Assembly: GCA_965206615.1 (NCBI GenBank)
Contig: OZ242219.1
Location: forward strand, 186,001-250,000
Direction: 5' to 3'
DNA from: VXNE01 sp965206615
Lineage (GTDB): Bacteria; Pseudomonadota; Gammaproteobacteria; Pseudomonadales; Azotimanducaceae
Length of the DNA: 64,000 bases
Shown: positions 27,801-35,051 of the stretch, one piece after another
Numbering within the stretch: the stretch's first letter is position 1
Layout: each line of letters begins with the position of its first letter
The notes under the pieces: model-generated
Seen by the model: only the letters and a program-made list of their open reading frames with translations
The model's database searches: none
What the model was told of the DNA's origin: nothing
Program-made: the position numbers and the translations under genes

Positions 27801-28203
27801 CGGGACGCTTGCCGCCGGCAACGACAGCGCACAGTCCATCGACCTCGATGCGCCGACCGAGCCGGGCACGGTCTACTACGGCGCCTGCATCGACGCGGTG
27901 TCCGGGGAATCCGAGGCGGACAACAACTGCTCGGCCGCCGTGGCCGTCACCGTTCGGGGCGCCGCGGGCGATTCGTACTGCCGGGCCGGCGGGGTGGTGG
28001 AGCCAGGCGACAGTTGCGGCATCTACGGTACGGACCACACCTTCGATGTCGACTCGGACGGACAGGGCTGTCTCAGGGCCGCGTTCACGTTGTGTGCGGG
28101 GGGCAGGATCAGCTTGCAATCGGGAACGCTGACGTTCGTGGCCGACCAGCTTGACGACAATAGTTGGGAGATCGACGACGTCGCCCCCGCACCGCCGGAC
28201 TAG
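21844..28203 (+). CDS. Giant secreted subtilisin-like (S8) protease with PPC-like, propeller-like and CARDB modules
   Basis: A 2,119-residue secreted serine protease. Numbering from GTG 21844: a signal-anchor follows the start (HWLWAGTLFTVLLMVGYLAEVAW); a long prodomain-like region; then the S8 catalytic domain with Asp335 (IAVMDTGLN), His383 (DFGHGTHVTATVAG) and Ser565 (FNGTSMSSPAVAGVAALL). After the protease come four roughly 130-residue modules opening with a NDxF-like motif (about residues 919, 1056, 1178 and 1318), a propeller-like region (about 1445-1805), two CARDB domains (about 1807-1919 and 1924-2035) and a Cys-containing tail. The frame is open upstream to 21772; GTG 21844 is preferred because it directly precedes the hydrophobic anchor. 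It is probably exported and could be a type II secretion substrate, as gsp genes lie downstream (inference). Confidence 0.88.
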   Translation: MSCSLHRRHWLWAGTLFTVLLMVGYLAEVAWIRPAGIEAPLPSARPDAERMIAAATARIAEESRRALPPPVVEAAPRVRSGTEAAGARPDSPPTPPQGYALVEHFGAMAKARIAGRTVDGPQDEIGPDWLDSPDAIAALTRQAAAAGRDWSFGWIRLARDTRRTDLARALADTDAAIVGSSGPLVRVRLPGDAVRLREIAALDEVDGLGATPAAAKLVAFGDGITPPGTGPRPVFVTLMAEDTEGRWRRAMEDLGAVVAGYDPALRVYRANADRGVIEALAAADFVLAVEPIPLVEATHDTAVPAMGADALRAWDGAPGIFSGTGGASVPIAVMDTGLNINHLDIASHRDSICGANFAYNSGWFGPGGPLVESDDLWIDDFGHGTHVTATVAGNGFGQQRFAGMAPGVRHIRFAKVLDSSGFGFGDSVAQGMDFLAQASRCSEAGRMSERVKPLIVNMSLSASARVFRGREVGARKLDSTVWSHRQLYVVSQSNSGISGFSDYGAAKNSLAVGAVMDSGDLASFSSHGPTADGRLAPNVVGTGVSVHSAKGQGSRVGYVAFNGTSMSSPAVAGVAALLMDAVPAHREHPALTRARLMASAVRPDPWLDDGAGFPLHNTNGPGPLQARFGMGKVSARTAALDRDSADGWKSGSATTELQNGAYAYHDIDVPEGASRLDVVMTWDEPPADAVASTVLNDLDLWLDRDADCETAACGEHVSRSRVDNVEWIVVRSPEPGTYRVKVLAHRVYTAAPRAAVAWTVIRGASTPTLGIEADRARIAATGTHELTLTLTSDAYLAAGTRLRVDCRAGGASKCNDLVTIESAALLREDGVAASLEDEQAALLPSGYAWATKSINLGAPMPIGEVAVGDTRKITLLVSVTGDVEADEAVLYFTASAWNAHSASVSVGVGSGDGTVQALVRPANDAFATATVIEGEEGSLALDLLHATPEPGEPVFDARRGRPVASVWYTWAAPADGAFRFRVPALAADYMDRDDVARYDRVHVFTGDEIAGLHEVASALWHATLFAEQGSTYRIRVSGVSRAAPMDLRWSPGDRPVNDDFAEAVVLEGESGSFDGSSAGATLEPGESFGAMAATTWFRWVAPDDGRWQFHSSRGRVLVFAGEDIRGLRLVGARPLSYVQVSAGAGMEYRIAVAEGDEYSPAGLGGDYSLQWSPITYTVDGDNDAFEDARSLGDEASSDQVVEVDSASTVEPGEPAETGVRTNWWVWEAPEDGLHTWRLQDVGEDVPSYPKMRVTLWTGTNVDDLVLAAEIGPGAPFETLLDAVGGTTYWIAAGLRNGDAAAYGLFGASGKLSWGATPDNDESAGAVAVSGASGSLSGTTAFATGARGERSAVLGRSTLWWTYEAGESGWVRFAVDGEAGPWALTVHRDAADGLGGLDVLASSVLQRSDADTVEVLFEAEAGVRYTIALGVRGGGRGGQFTLRWDDAEAPAWLRYAGRLADGDQDSGGDPVEIRGPRGLIAHATDSVLYLASELGLQVFEQDPVTGRLDQVQLLETDLDVDVSLLWDPQRNRLLADDCGEWRSFEPGSDGQELRDLGELTVAEDPGNCAGDLLMDAMGSDVYRVRDSGLDHFRVEDGGGLRFVASVDETISGGAVLSNDGATLYAVDIFRGLHVFERDTDTGTLARTDDETLLEVRYPPRPLPIAISDDDGYLFVFAGAGDQTNLFSLADPLKPERLATLSKFWGTVWQGDECRFADSRMEGVVVDVFCPGTAFTARWDSEAGELVGADAITTEQVDRLGGSLMPEFDALVDLAVSPDDNHLYVATPNHGILIFARGGSPVAEELSGMPDLVIQRAWSSTAASATGASFELSALVRNRGGGRAVTATLHFYRSADATISSADAEVGSLALDVLAASGTRSRSIDVTAPSVAGTYYYGACVDDVANESDTENNCSEAVSVAVTQGAPDLVVEGISVDESSLEAGASFTLSAVARNRGHGTSAATTLRYYRSDDTTVSIADAGVGTDNLGTLAAGNDSAQSIDLDAPTEPGTVYYGACIDAVSGESEADNNCSAAVAVTVRGAAGDSYCRAGGVVEPGDSCGIYGTDHTFDVDSDGQGCLRAAFTLCAGGRISLQSGTLTFVADQLDDNSWEIDDVAPAPPD

Positions 28204-28417
28204 CAGGGTGTCGGACTTCGCGTGACAGCGCGATGGCTATGGTGGCGCTAGCCGTGGAATCCCGTCATGCGGCCCACCTACGGGGCGCTACAATCCGTGC
28301 CCAATCACCCGCCGAGCCCACTGCGGGCAACCACCAGGGCCGCCTCTACGATCTGATCTGGAGTTCCGCCAATCCAGGAGCGGTACCGGAGCGCGTTGGT
28401 TCGCCGGCGCGGAATGC

Positions 28418-28504
28418 TGGTGCCCGGGGCCGGAATCGAACCGGCACGGAGTTGCCTCCGAGGGATTTTAAGTCCCTTGTGTCTACCTGTTTCACCACCC
28501 GGGC
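28418..28504 (-). tRNA. tRNA-Leu (UAA)
   Basis: An 87-nt class II tRNA on the minus strand with acceptor stem GCCCGGG/CCCGGGC, discriminator A and encoded CCA (28418-28420). The anticodon loop is CTTAAAA between AGGGA and TCCCT (anticodon UAA, complementary to 28468-28470), with long variable arm CGGAGGCAACTCCG and T arm GCCGG-TTCGAAT-CCGGC. In E. coli the uvrC-pgsA neighbourhood ends with a tRNA-Leu(UAA). Confidence 0.96.
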
Positions 28505-28602
28505 GACGGTTGGCGAAGCGTAATCCGAGCGTGCTCGTTTGCAAGCCCCGCGCGCCACGGCCCGTCCCGTCCAGAATCAGCCGCAAGCCCGACACGGGCG
28601 AC

Positions 28603-28710
28603 GTAGGGGACGGGCTTGTCCCGTCCCGTTTCAAATTCATGCACGGCCCCGACACGGGCGACGACAAGCGTCGCCCTACAAGTCCCGTGGCCGTGCGAGA
28701 CACGGTCGCC
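28603..28710. repeat. Dispersed stem-loop repeats between the two tRNA-Leu genes
   Basis: A TAGGGGACGGG / loop CTTGT / CCCGTCCC copy at about 28603-28629 is followed by AATTCATGCACGGCC (the same spacer as at 20701). Next comes a GGGCGACGA/TCGTCGCCC-like hairpin at about 28656-28679 and a degenerate copy ending near 28710. Confidence 0.8.
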
Positions 28711-28784
28711 CTACGGGGTTCATCCGCGCTGCGGCTCACAGTTGCTGCCGCCAAGGGTCGTACAATGCCCACGACCGCGGCACC

Positions 28785-28871
28785 GCCCAGGTGTTGGAAC
28801 TGGTAGACAAGCAGGATTTAGGTTCCTGTGTCCTGATGGGCGTGTGGGTTCGAATCCCACCCTGGGCACCA
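28785..28871 (+). tRNA. tRNA-Leu (UAG)
   Basis: An 87-nt class II tRNA with acceptor stem GCCCAGG/CCTGGGC, discriminator A and encoded CCA (28869-28871). The anticodon loop is TTTAGGT between CAGGA and TCCTG (anticodon UAG at 28819-28821), and the T arm is GTGGG-TTCGAAT-CCCAC. It lies about 240 bp upstream of gspE. Confidence 0.96.
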
Positions 28872-29114
28872 TCAATGACCTGATGTACGGCGCCCTGGTC
28901 CGAAGCCAACCCGCCGATCCGTGCAGGCGCGGGGCCGGTGGGCGCTTCGCGGGGCCCGGCCATCGAGAGGAGCGGGGCCGGGCTCGCGGAGTTCCGCCAG
29001 GACGTTCGTCGCGCGAAGTGTGCGAAAATAGCGCGTCACATCGGCGTGCGCCGTTCGCGCAGCACGGCTGTGCGAACCGGCGAAAGCGTCGCGACGGCGG
29101 AACGGACCGACAGC

Positions 29115-30896
29115 ATGGCCGAAGCGCAACAGGCGGAGCAGGCGCCGCAGGAGCAGCGGGCGTCTCCAGCGTCGGGGCAACCGCGGGTCGCGGAGGCGTC
29201 TCCAGCCCACCACGGTAGAGCCAAACGTCTCGGCGAGCGACTCGTCGAGCGTGGTGCCGTCCAGCCGGACGATGTCGCGCGCGCCCTGCAGATCCAGCAG
29301 TCCGTCGGCGGCCGGCTTGGCGCGCTCCTGGTTCGCACCGGTGCCCTCTCGGAAGACATCCTGCTCCAGACGGTGTCCGAGCAGCAGGACGCGACCTACC
29401 TCCGCGATGTCGACGACCTGCCGGAAAACCAGACGGTGTACCGTTTCCTGATGGAATCCCCCGTCAAGCTCGACTGGTTCCTGGACACCGGCGCCGTGCT
29501 ATGGGAGCGCGATGGCGAGCTGTGCTGCATCGCCAGGGATATCCGCGATCGCGCCCTCCTCGAAACGATCGGTTACTTCTACCCGGGCCGCAGCGTCGCC
29601 TTCTACCTGGCGCCCAACCACCAGATCGACCGGTTGCTCGACTTCGTGCGCAAGGAGCGGGCGATCGAGAACCTCTTTTCGGACGACAACGCCAAGCAGC
29701 TGCGCGAGATGGCCGAGGAAGCCCCGGTCATCGAACTCGTCAACAACCTCCTGTCCCAGGCCGTGGATCTCGAAGCCTCCGATATCCATGTGGAACCGGC
29801 GGAAGAGAGCTTTGTCGTCCGGATGCGCGTCGACGGCGTGCTACACACGCGCCTGACGCAGCCGATAGAGCGTTTCCCCGCCGTCGCATCCCGCATCAAG
29901 CTGGTCTCGGGCATCGACATCGCCGAGCGCCGTCTGCCGCAGGACGGACGCATCACGGACCGCATCTCCGGCAAGGAAATGGACATCCGCGTCTCGACCG
30001 TGCCATGCGCGTTCGGGGAGTCGCTCGTCCTGCGCCTGTTGGCCAAGGAACGCGATGACCTGACGCTGCGGAACCTGGGCATGGAGCCGGACCACCTGGA
30101 GATGTTCCGCGGTTGGATGCGCGCGAGTAACGGCATCCTGCTGGTGACCGGACCGACCGGTTCCGGCAAGTCCACCACCCTCGCGGGAGCCCTTGAAGAG
30201 GTCGACGACGGCCTCAAGAAGATCATCACGGTCGAGGATCCGGTCGAATACCAGATGCCGCGGATCACGCAGATTCAGACCCACGCGGAGATCGGCTACA
30301 CGTTCGCACGCGCCCTGCGCGCCATCCTGCGCCAGGACCCGGACGTCATCATGATCGGCGAGATCCGGGACCTCGAGACCGCCGAGATCGCGATCCGGTC
30401 CGCCCTGACCGGGCACCTCGTGCTCTCCACCGTGCACACCAACGACGCGGTCTCGAGCTTCACACGCCTCGTGGACATGGGCGTCGAGCCGTTCCTCGTG
30501 GCGGCGCCCACACGTGGCGTGCAGGCGCAACGGCTGGTGCGGCGGGCGTGTCAGAAGTGCGCCGTGCCGATCGCTCCACCGTCGCTGGCCATGGAGCATC
30601 TGGGGACCGTCGAGCCCGCTTTGCTCAGCAATAGCTGGCTGCGCGTCGAGGGCTGCGACTCCTGCCAGCACACGGGATACCGCGGCCGCATGGGCATATA
30701 CGAACTCGTGCCGATGTCGGACGAGATGCAGAACATGATCGTCGGCGGCGCCAGTCAGAACGACCTCAAGCGCCTGGCGCACGAAGAGCAGGGCCACCGA
30801 ACCCTCCTGCAGGACGGCCTGATCAAGGCGTCCCAGGGCCGGACCACCGTCGAGGAAGTCACCAGGCTCACGCTGACAGGCAGCGAACCCTCGTAG
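29115..30896 (+). CDS. gspE: Type II secretion ATPase GspE
   Basis: The cytoplasmic hexameric ATPase that powers pseudopilus assembly. Numbering from ATG 29115: an N-terminal MshEN/T2SSE_N-type domain (RLGERLVERGAVQPDDVARALQ onward), then Walker A GPTGSGKST (about residues 346-354), Asp boxes (ITVEDPVEY and RQDPDVIMIGEIRDLETA), a His box (STVHTNDA) and a zinc-binding region CQKC...CDSC near the C-terminus. At 593 residues it is longer than typical GspE because of a Gln/Ala-rich N-terminal extension. ATG 29115 is chosen over the in-frame upstream region, which lacks similarity. It is followed not by gspF directly but by a decayed Rpn-type gene on the other strand, 80 bp after its stop. The TAG stop begins a dispersed repeat. 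Confidence 0.95.
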   Translation: MAEAQQAEQAPQEQRASPASGQPRVAEASPAHHGRAKRLGERLVERGAVQPDDVARALQIQQSVGGRLGALLVRTGALSEDILLQTVSEQQDATYLRDVDDLPENQTVYRFLMESPVKLDWFLDTGAVLWERDGELCCIARDIRDRALLETIGYFYPGRSVAFYLAPNHQIDRLLDFVRKERAIENLFSDDNAKQLREMAEEAPVIELVNNLLSQAVDLEASDIHVEPAEESFVVRMRVDGVLHTRLTQPIERFPAVASRIKLVSGIDIAERRLPQDGRITDRISGKEMDIRVSTVPCAFGESLVLRLLAKERDDLTLRNLGMEPDHLEMFRGWMRASNGILLVTGPTGSGKSTTLAGALEEVDDGLKKIITVEDPVEYQMPRITQIQTHAEIGYTFARALRAILRQDPDVIMIGEIRDLETAEIAIRSALTGHLVLSTVHTNDAVSSFTRLVDMGVEPFLVAAPTRGVQAQRLVRRACQKCAVPIAPPSLAMEHLGTVEPALLSNSWLRVEGCDSCQHTGYRGRMGIYELVPMSDEMQNMIVGGASQNDLKRLAHEEQGHRTLLQDGLIKASQGRTTVEEVTRLTLTGSEPS

Positions 30897-30955
30897 GGGC
30901 GACCCTTGCGGTCGCCCGTCCCCGACCCCCTGCGGTCGCCCGTGGGGCAGTTCCG
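30894..30955. repeat. Dispersed stem-loop repeat at the gspE stop codon
   Basis: TAGGGGCGACC / loop CTTGC / GGTCGCCC starts on the gspE stop codon, followed by a second partial copy (CTGCGGTCGCCCG). This is the third gene in the window whose stop is supplied by such a repeat. Confidence 0.85.
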
Positions 30956-30976
30956 GGTGTGGGTGTGGGGTAACGG

Positions 30977-31654
30977 TCAGACGCCCCTCAGCGGGAGCAG
31001 GTGTTGGGACGGGGCCGCGCCAGCGTTCCCGACCAACGCAAGCAATGCGCCGCCGCTGCTGCAGTCGATGATCCAGTCGCCCACCAGGGCGAACTGTTCC
31101 ACGTCGGTGATGGCAGCGAGTCGACCGGCCAGTTGCCGTGCCGTCGCAGGACCGAACCTGCGTTCAGCCTGACGGCGCAACAACGCACGCACGCTGGTGA
31201 TCGATGCCCTGTTCGATGCCCTGGCGAAGCCACTCGGCAGCCGCAGCTCGCCGTCCGCATCGAGGGCGTCCTGTCGCCGCAGATCGTCGAAGACCATACT
31301 GGCGTAACGCAGTACGCGCGTGGCCATGGTGCGGTCCACGGTCGACTGGAACTCCAGCAGCAGGATCAACGAGCGCCCCGATCCGTCGGCGTAGGCCACC
31401 CGCCACGCGGCATCTCCGTGCCGCTGCTCCGCGTCGCCCGCGGCCCAACTGGAGGACAGCTCCCGCAACGTGTCGAATGCCAGCAGGTCCGCGATGTCGC
31501 GCGCGCAACCGCGCAGGAGGTGTTCCACCACGATCGGCAGCCCGAAGAGAGATCGCCGGTGTTTTGTGTCTGCGGATGGCCCCCGTTGGTGTGGGCATCT
31601 GCCGTGGCGCTGTAGGACGGAAATCGCGTGTGTCCCCGTCCGGAAGGCCGGCAC
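30977..31654 (-). pseudogene. Rpn-family (PD-(D/E)XK nuclease, DUF4351-type) gene, decayed
   Basis: The product resembles recombination-promoting-nuclease/putative-transposase proteins: an N-terminal region with LPIVVEHLLRGCARDIADLL, then HGDAAWRVAYADGSGRSLILLLEFQSTVDRTMATRVLRY. The LLEFQS motif holds the catalytic Glu-x-Gln of the PD-(D/E)XK fold. The usual middle part is missing. The EWLRQGIEQGID repeat typical of the family is read in a different frame (near 31200-31260) from the flanking ALLRRQAERRFG C-terminus. Deletion and frameshifts therefore make it non-functional. The start at 31654 is only the outer limit of the open frame. It lies between gspE and gspF and faces them. Confidence 0.65.
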
Positions 31655-31694
31655 GGGTGGTAAGGTTGCGGCCCTTGCATCACTCGGCGCCCGG

Positions 31695-32891
31695 ATGACG
31701 GCATACGATTACGAAGTCGTCGACGCCAACGGCCAATCCTCCAGGGGCCAGGTCGAGGCGGAATCCCCCCAGGATGTCGTCCGTCGGCTCGCCGCCGGCG
31801 GCCAGACTGTCGTCGACGTCAGCGAGACGCGGGAGCGCGGGCAGGGCCTGCGCCGGCGACGCCTGCGCGCCGGCGACGTGGTCCTGACCTTCCACGAGCT
31901 CGCCACGCTGCTCGAATCCGGTGTCTCCCTGAGCGACGCCGTGCTCGCTCAGAGCCATGGCAGTCACCACCCGGCCCTGGTCGCGGCATTCGAGATCATC
32001 GCCAGGAACCTCATGCGCGGCGAACGCTTCCTCGATGCCGTCGGGGCGAGCGGTCTGCCGCTGCCCGACTACGTCTACCAGCTCGTCGAAGCAGGTGAGA
32101 TGAGCGGACGATTGCCCCAGGCGTTGCGGCAGGCCGTGAATCAGATGGAATACGACCAGCGCGTCGCGGCCGACATCCGCGGTGCGCTCACCTACCCGGC
32201 GATCCTCGTGGTGGCCGGGATCACCGCGGTGGTGCTGGTGTTCATCTTCGTGGTGCCGCAGTTCTCCAATCTGCTGGAAGATGCCGAAAAGCTGCCCCTG
32301 CTCGCGGAGTTCGTGCTGCGCGCCGGGGTCTGGTTCAACGCGAACACCTGGCTGCTCCTGGGCGCGCTCATCGCGGGCGGCTCGATGGCGACGATGCTGC
32401 TGCGCCGTCCGGCGGTGCGTCAGCGCGTGACGGACTTCCTCGGCGCCTTGCCGCTCCTGCGTGACTGGTTTTCGGAACTCGACACCGCCAAGTGGGCGTC
32501 CGTCATGGCCGCGATGCTCGCGAGCCGCGTCGAGTTGATGGACGCCCTCGGCCTCGCCTCCCGCGGCGTGCGCGTCTCGCGTCGCAAGACGCTGCTAGAG
32601 CGCGCGGTCAACGAAGTGCGCGGCGGGGCGGCGCTGTCGGAAGCCCTCGAGAAACAGGACGCGCTCACTCCGACCGGCTACAATCTCATTCGCGTAGGTG
32701 AGCGCTCCGGAAAGCTCGCCGAGATGATGCGGGCCCTCGCCGTGCTCTATGAGGAGAACGGCACGCGGCGCATGAAGCGCGTGCTGACCCTCATCGAGCC
32801 GCTGGCGGTGCTCATGATCGGCGGGGTGCTGGGCACCATCATGATCGGTCTGATACTTGCGATAACCAGCGTCAATGAACTCGTACTCTGA
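31695..32891 (+). CDS. gspF: Type II secretion inner-membrane platform protein GspF
   Basis: The polytopic platform protein that links the GspE ATPase to pseudopilin assembly in the inner membrane. The 398-residue protein has two T2SSF domains: residues about 60-190 (FHELATLLESGVSLSDAVLA, VEAGEMSGRLPQAL) and 265-390 (DTAKWASVMAAMLASRVELMDAL, RVGERSGKLAEMM). These bracket three membrane segments (AILVVAGITAVVLVFIFVV; WLLLGALIAGGSMATMLL; LAVLMIGGVLGTIMIGLIL). ATG 31695 begins the family-typical MTAYDYEVVDANGQ. The gene overlaps gspG by 17 bp, so F-G-H-I-J-K form one tightly packed unit. Confidence 0.95.
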   Translation: MTAYDYEVVDANGQSSRGQVEAESPQDVVRRLAAGGQTVVDVSETRERGQGLRRRRLRAGDVVLTFHELATLLESGVSLSDAVLAQSHGSHHPALVAAFEIIARNLMRGERFLDAVGASGLPLPDYVYQLVEAGEMSGRLPQALRQAVNQMEYDQRVAADIRGALTYPAILVVAGITAVVLVFIFVVPQFSNLLEDAEKLPLLAEFVLRAGVWFNANTWLLLGALIAGGSMATMLLRRPAVRQRVTDFLGALPLLRDWFSELDTAKWASVMAAMLASRVELMDALGLASRGVRVSRRKTLLERAVNEVRGGAALSEALEKQDALTPTGYNLIRVGERSGKLAEMMRALAVLYEENGTRRMKRVLTLIEPLAVLMIGGVLGTIMIGLILAITSVNELVL

Positions 32892-33405
32892 AACCCGTTT
32901 CGAAGGGGCCCCAGCCGCGGCCCCGATTCCCGGCGCCTCCGTCGCCGCACGGTGCCAGGGCCGCACGCGCGTGTCGCGTCGTCGACGCGCGAGACAACGC
33001 GGCTTCAACCTCATCGAGCTCATGGTCGTGCTCGTCATCCTGGGCCTCCTCGCGGGGCTGGTCGGACCGCGGCTGCTCGGCAGCGTCGAGACTTCCAAGG
33101 TGCGCACGGCGGATACCCAGGTGAAGATGCTGCGCGGCGCGCTGCTGACCTACCGGCTCGACGTCGGCAGGTTCCCGTCCACCTCGGATGGGCTGCCCGC
33201 GCTGATGGCTCCGCCGCCGGATGCCGCCGACTACTGGAACGGCCCCTATCTCGACGACGAGCTGCCCCTCGACCCATGGCGTACCCCGTACCGCTACGAG
33301 TTCCCGGCGGACAACCTGCGGGGCTACGCGCTGTTTTCCCTGGGGGCCGACGCGGAGCGGGGCGGGGAGGGCAACAATGCCGACATCGGCTACCTGCCGG
33401 ACTGA
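32875..33405 (+). CDS. gspG: Major pseudopilin GspG
   Basis: The major pseudopilin that polymerises into the secretion pseudopilus. A basic leader (RRRRARQRG) is followed by the prepilin peptidase site G^FNLIELMVVLVILGLLAG, with the conserved Glu at +5. The globular part has the GspG-typical Ca-site region with DYWNGPYLDDELPLDPWRTPYRYE and YALFSLGADAERGGEGNNADIGY. The leader is unusually long: ATG 32875 gives about 43 residues before the cleavage site. A later start is possible, as no in-frame ATG lies nearer the leader. Processing would need a GspO/PilD peptidase encoded elsewhere. Confidence 0.94.
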   Translation: MNSYSETRFEGAPAAAPIPGASVAARCQGRTRVSRRRRARQRGFNLIELMVVLVILGLLAGLVGPRLLGSVETSKVRTADTQVKMLRGALLTYRLDVGRFPSTSDGLPALMAPPPDAADYWNGPYLDDELPLDPWRTPYRYEFPADNLRGYALFSLGADAERGGEGNNADIGYLPD

Positions 33406-33841
33406 CGCCGCCCGTCCCGCGGCCGCGGGGTTCACGTTGCTGGAGTTGATGGTCGTGCTCACGCTCGTGGGCCTGATCGCCGCCCTCGCCGCGCCGAACC
33501 TGCAGGGGCTCTACGGCAGCGTCACCCGCGCGACGGAGCGCGATTACATACTCGACCAGTTCGCGGACCTCGGCGCCGAGGCGCTGCTGCGCGGCCGCGA
33601 CTACGTCGTGCTCGATAGTGTGCGTACCGTCGGGGAAGCCGAAGCCGCGATCCCGCCGGTCGGCTACGAGGCGTTCCCCCTCGATGTGCCGCAGGGCTGG
33701 CAGGTGCGCCTCGACCGCCCGCTGTTCGTGCGCGCCAACGGCGTCTGTCTGGGGGGTGCGGCGACGTTGCTGCACCAGGAAAGCGCGCCGATCCGGATCG
33801 AGCTGCGAGCCCCATACTGCCGCGTCGAGACGGATACGTAG
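33377..33841 (+). CDS. gspH: Minor pseudopilin GspH
   Basis: A minor pseudopilin thought to sit near the tip of the pseudopilus. The 154-residue product has a short leader and the class III signal AAAG^FTLLELMVVLTLVGLIAAL with Glu at +5. The rest is a typical diverged GspH globular domain (RDYILDQFADLGAEALLRGRDYVV). ATG 33377 has a GGGGAGGGC ribosome site 4-6 bp upstream and overlaps gspG by 29 bp. The frame also runs further upstream as an unrelated reading of gspG. Confidence 0.88.
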   Translation: MPTSATCRTDAARPAAAGFTLLELMVVLTLVGLIAALAAPNLQGLYGSVTRATERDYILDQFADLGAEALLRGRDYVVLDSVRTVGEAEAAIPPVGYEAFPLDVPQGWQVRLDRPLFVRANGVCLGGAATLLHQESAPIRIELRAPYCRVETDT

Positions 33842-33846
33842 CGTCG

Positions 33847-34365
33847 ATGCGGCTGCGTGACGTAGTCAGGCGCCGCCGCACGCGGCCGCCGCACGGGCGC
33901 CGCATCGCGGGCACCGGAAAACAGCCGCACGCCCCCGCGAAAGGCGTTTCGCGCCGGAGGCGGGCGGAGGGTTTCACGCTCCTCGAAACCGTCGTCGCGA
34001 TGACGATCTTCGCGGGCGCGGGCATGGCGCTCTATGCGCTGTTCAACACGAACCTCATGTCGCTCGCCAAGGTGCGGGACGTCTCGGAGCAACTGCCGCT
34101 CGCCTACCGCGCCGCAGAGTACGTCGCGTCGATCAATCCCGTGCGTCAGCCGGAAGGCGTCATCGAACTCGACGGCTACAACGTCACCTGGTCGTCGCGC
34201 CTCCTCGAGCCCACGCGGCAGAGCCAAAGCGTCACCGGCCGCCTCGGCCTGTTCGAAGTGGGCCTCTTCGAAGTGGCGTTCGAGCTGTCGGAAGAGGGGC
34301 GGTCCACCGGCGTCTACCGCCTGCGCGTCATCGGATACCAGAAGGTGCGGGAGCAGTCGATATGA
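33847..34365 (+). CDS. gspI: Minor pseudopilin GspI
   Basis: A minor pseudopilin of the I-J-K tip complex. It has a long basic leader (about 42 residues, many Arg) and then EG^FTLLETVVAMTIFAGAGMALYALFNTNLM with Glu at +5. The short globular part, LAYRAAEYVASINPVRQPEGVIELDGYNV, resembles GspI. The gene is separated by 5 bp from gspH and overlaps gspJ by four bases (ATGA at 34362). Confidence 0.88.
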   Translation: MRLRDVVRRRRTRPPHGRRIAGTGKQPHAPAKGVSRRRRAEGFTLLETVVAMTIFAGAGMALYALFNTNLMSLAKVRDVSEQLPLAYRAAEYVASINPVRQPEGVIELDGYNVTWSSRLLEPTRQSQSVTGRLGLFEVGLFEVAFELSEEGRSTGVYRLRVIGYQKVREQSI

Positions 34366-35051
34366 GGTGTCGTTCGCGACACACACGCCGGCGGGCTCAC
34401 ACCCTTGCGGGACAAAATCGCACAAGAACCCCGACCGGCGCACGACCCCAGGCCCCTGCCATGAAAAAGTCCGCCCGGGGCCTGACACTGCTCGAGATGC
34501 TGGTCGTCTTTATGCTGGTGGCCTTCCTCGGCACGCTCCTCATCCAGGGATTCGGCTTCTTCCTGGGCAAGTACGACACCGTACGCCGCGCGCACCGGGA
34601 GTCGTCCAACGCGAGCCTGCATCAGCGCTGGTTCGCCTCCACGGTCGCCGGCATGGTCCCGTACCGGCAGCAGGAGCGCAGCTTCGCGGGCGACGCCACC
34701 TCGTTCCAGGGCGTCACCCTGCAGCCGCTGGCCGCACGATCCGGAATACCCGTGCGGGCCCGCTGGTTCATCGATCCCGAGGCGCCGCCGAGCGTCGTGA
34801 CCTACGAGGAGGAGAGCCTCGTCCCCGGCGTGGACCCGATCCGCTGGCCGGTGCTCACCGCCGAGGGAGACGTGCTCTCCTTCCGCTACGCGGACACGGA
34901 CAACCGCTGGCACGTGGCCTGGCCGCCGCGCGACGCGACCGACCGCGTCCCGCACCTGGTCGGCCTGTTCTCGGGGACGGGTGCGACGGTCTGGCTCGGG
35001 CGCGTCGACCTCTACCCCGAGCCGGTGCAACACCTCCGGGAGCCGCTGTGA
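34362..35051 (+). CDS. gspJ: Minor pseudopilin GspJ
   Basis: A minor pseudopilin of the tip complex. The prepilin site is ARG^LTLLEMLVVFMLVAFLGTLLIQGF with Glu at +5. Two starts are possible: ATG 34362, overlapping gspI (coupled translation), or ATG 34461 (MKKSARGLTLLEM), which gives the more usual short leader. The body includes RESSNASLHQRWFASTVAGMVPY and a C-terminal strand VDLYPEPVQHLREPL. It overlaps gspK by four bases (GTGA at 35048). Confidence 0.85.
   Translation: MRCRSRHTRRRAHTLAGQNRTRTPTGARPQAPAMKKSARGLTLLEMLVVFMLVAFLGTLLIQGFGFFLGKYDTVRRAHRESSNASLHQRWFASTVAGMVPYRQQERSFAGDATSFQGVTLQPLAARSGIPVRARWFIDPEAPPSVVTYEEESLVPGVDPIRWPVLTAEGDVLSFRYADTDNRWHVAWPPRDATDRVPHLVGLFSGTGATVWLGRVDLYPEPVQHLREPL

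Noticed and set aside
25348..28119. A 923-codon minus-strand open frame
   Set aside because: It lies entirely antisense to the S8 protease gene, which has a catalytic triad and domain structure; high-GC DNA routinely leaves such shadow frames.
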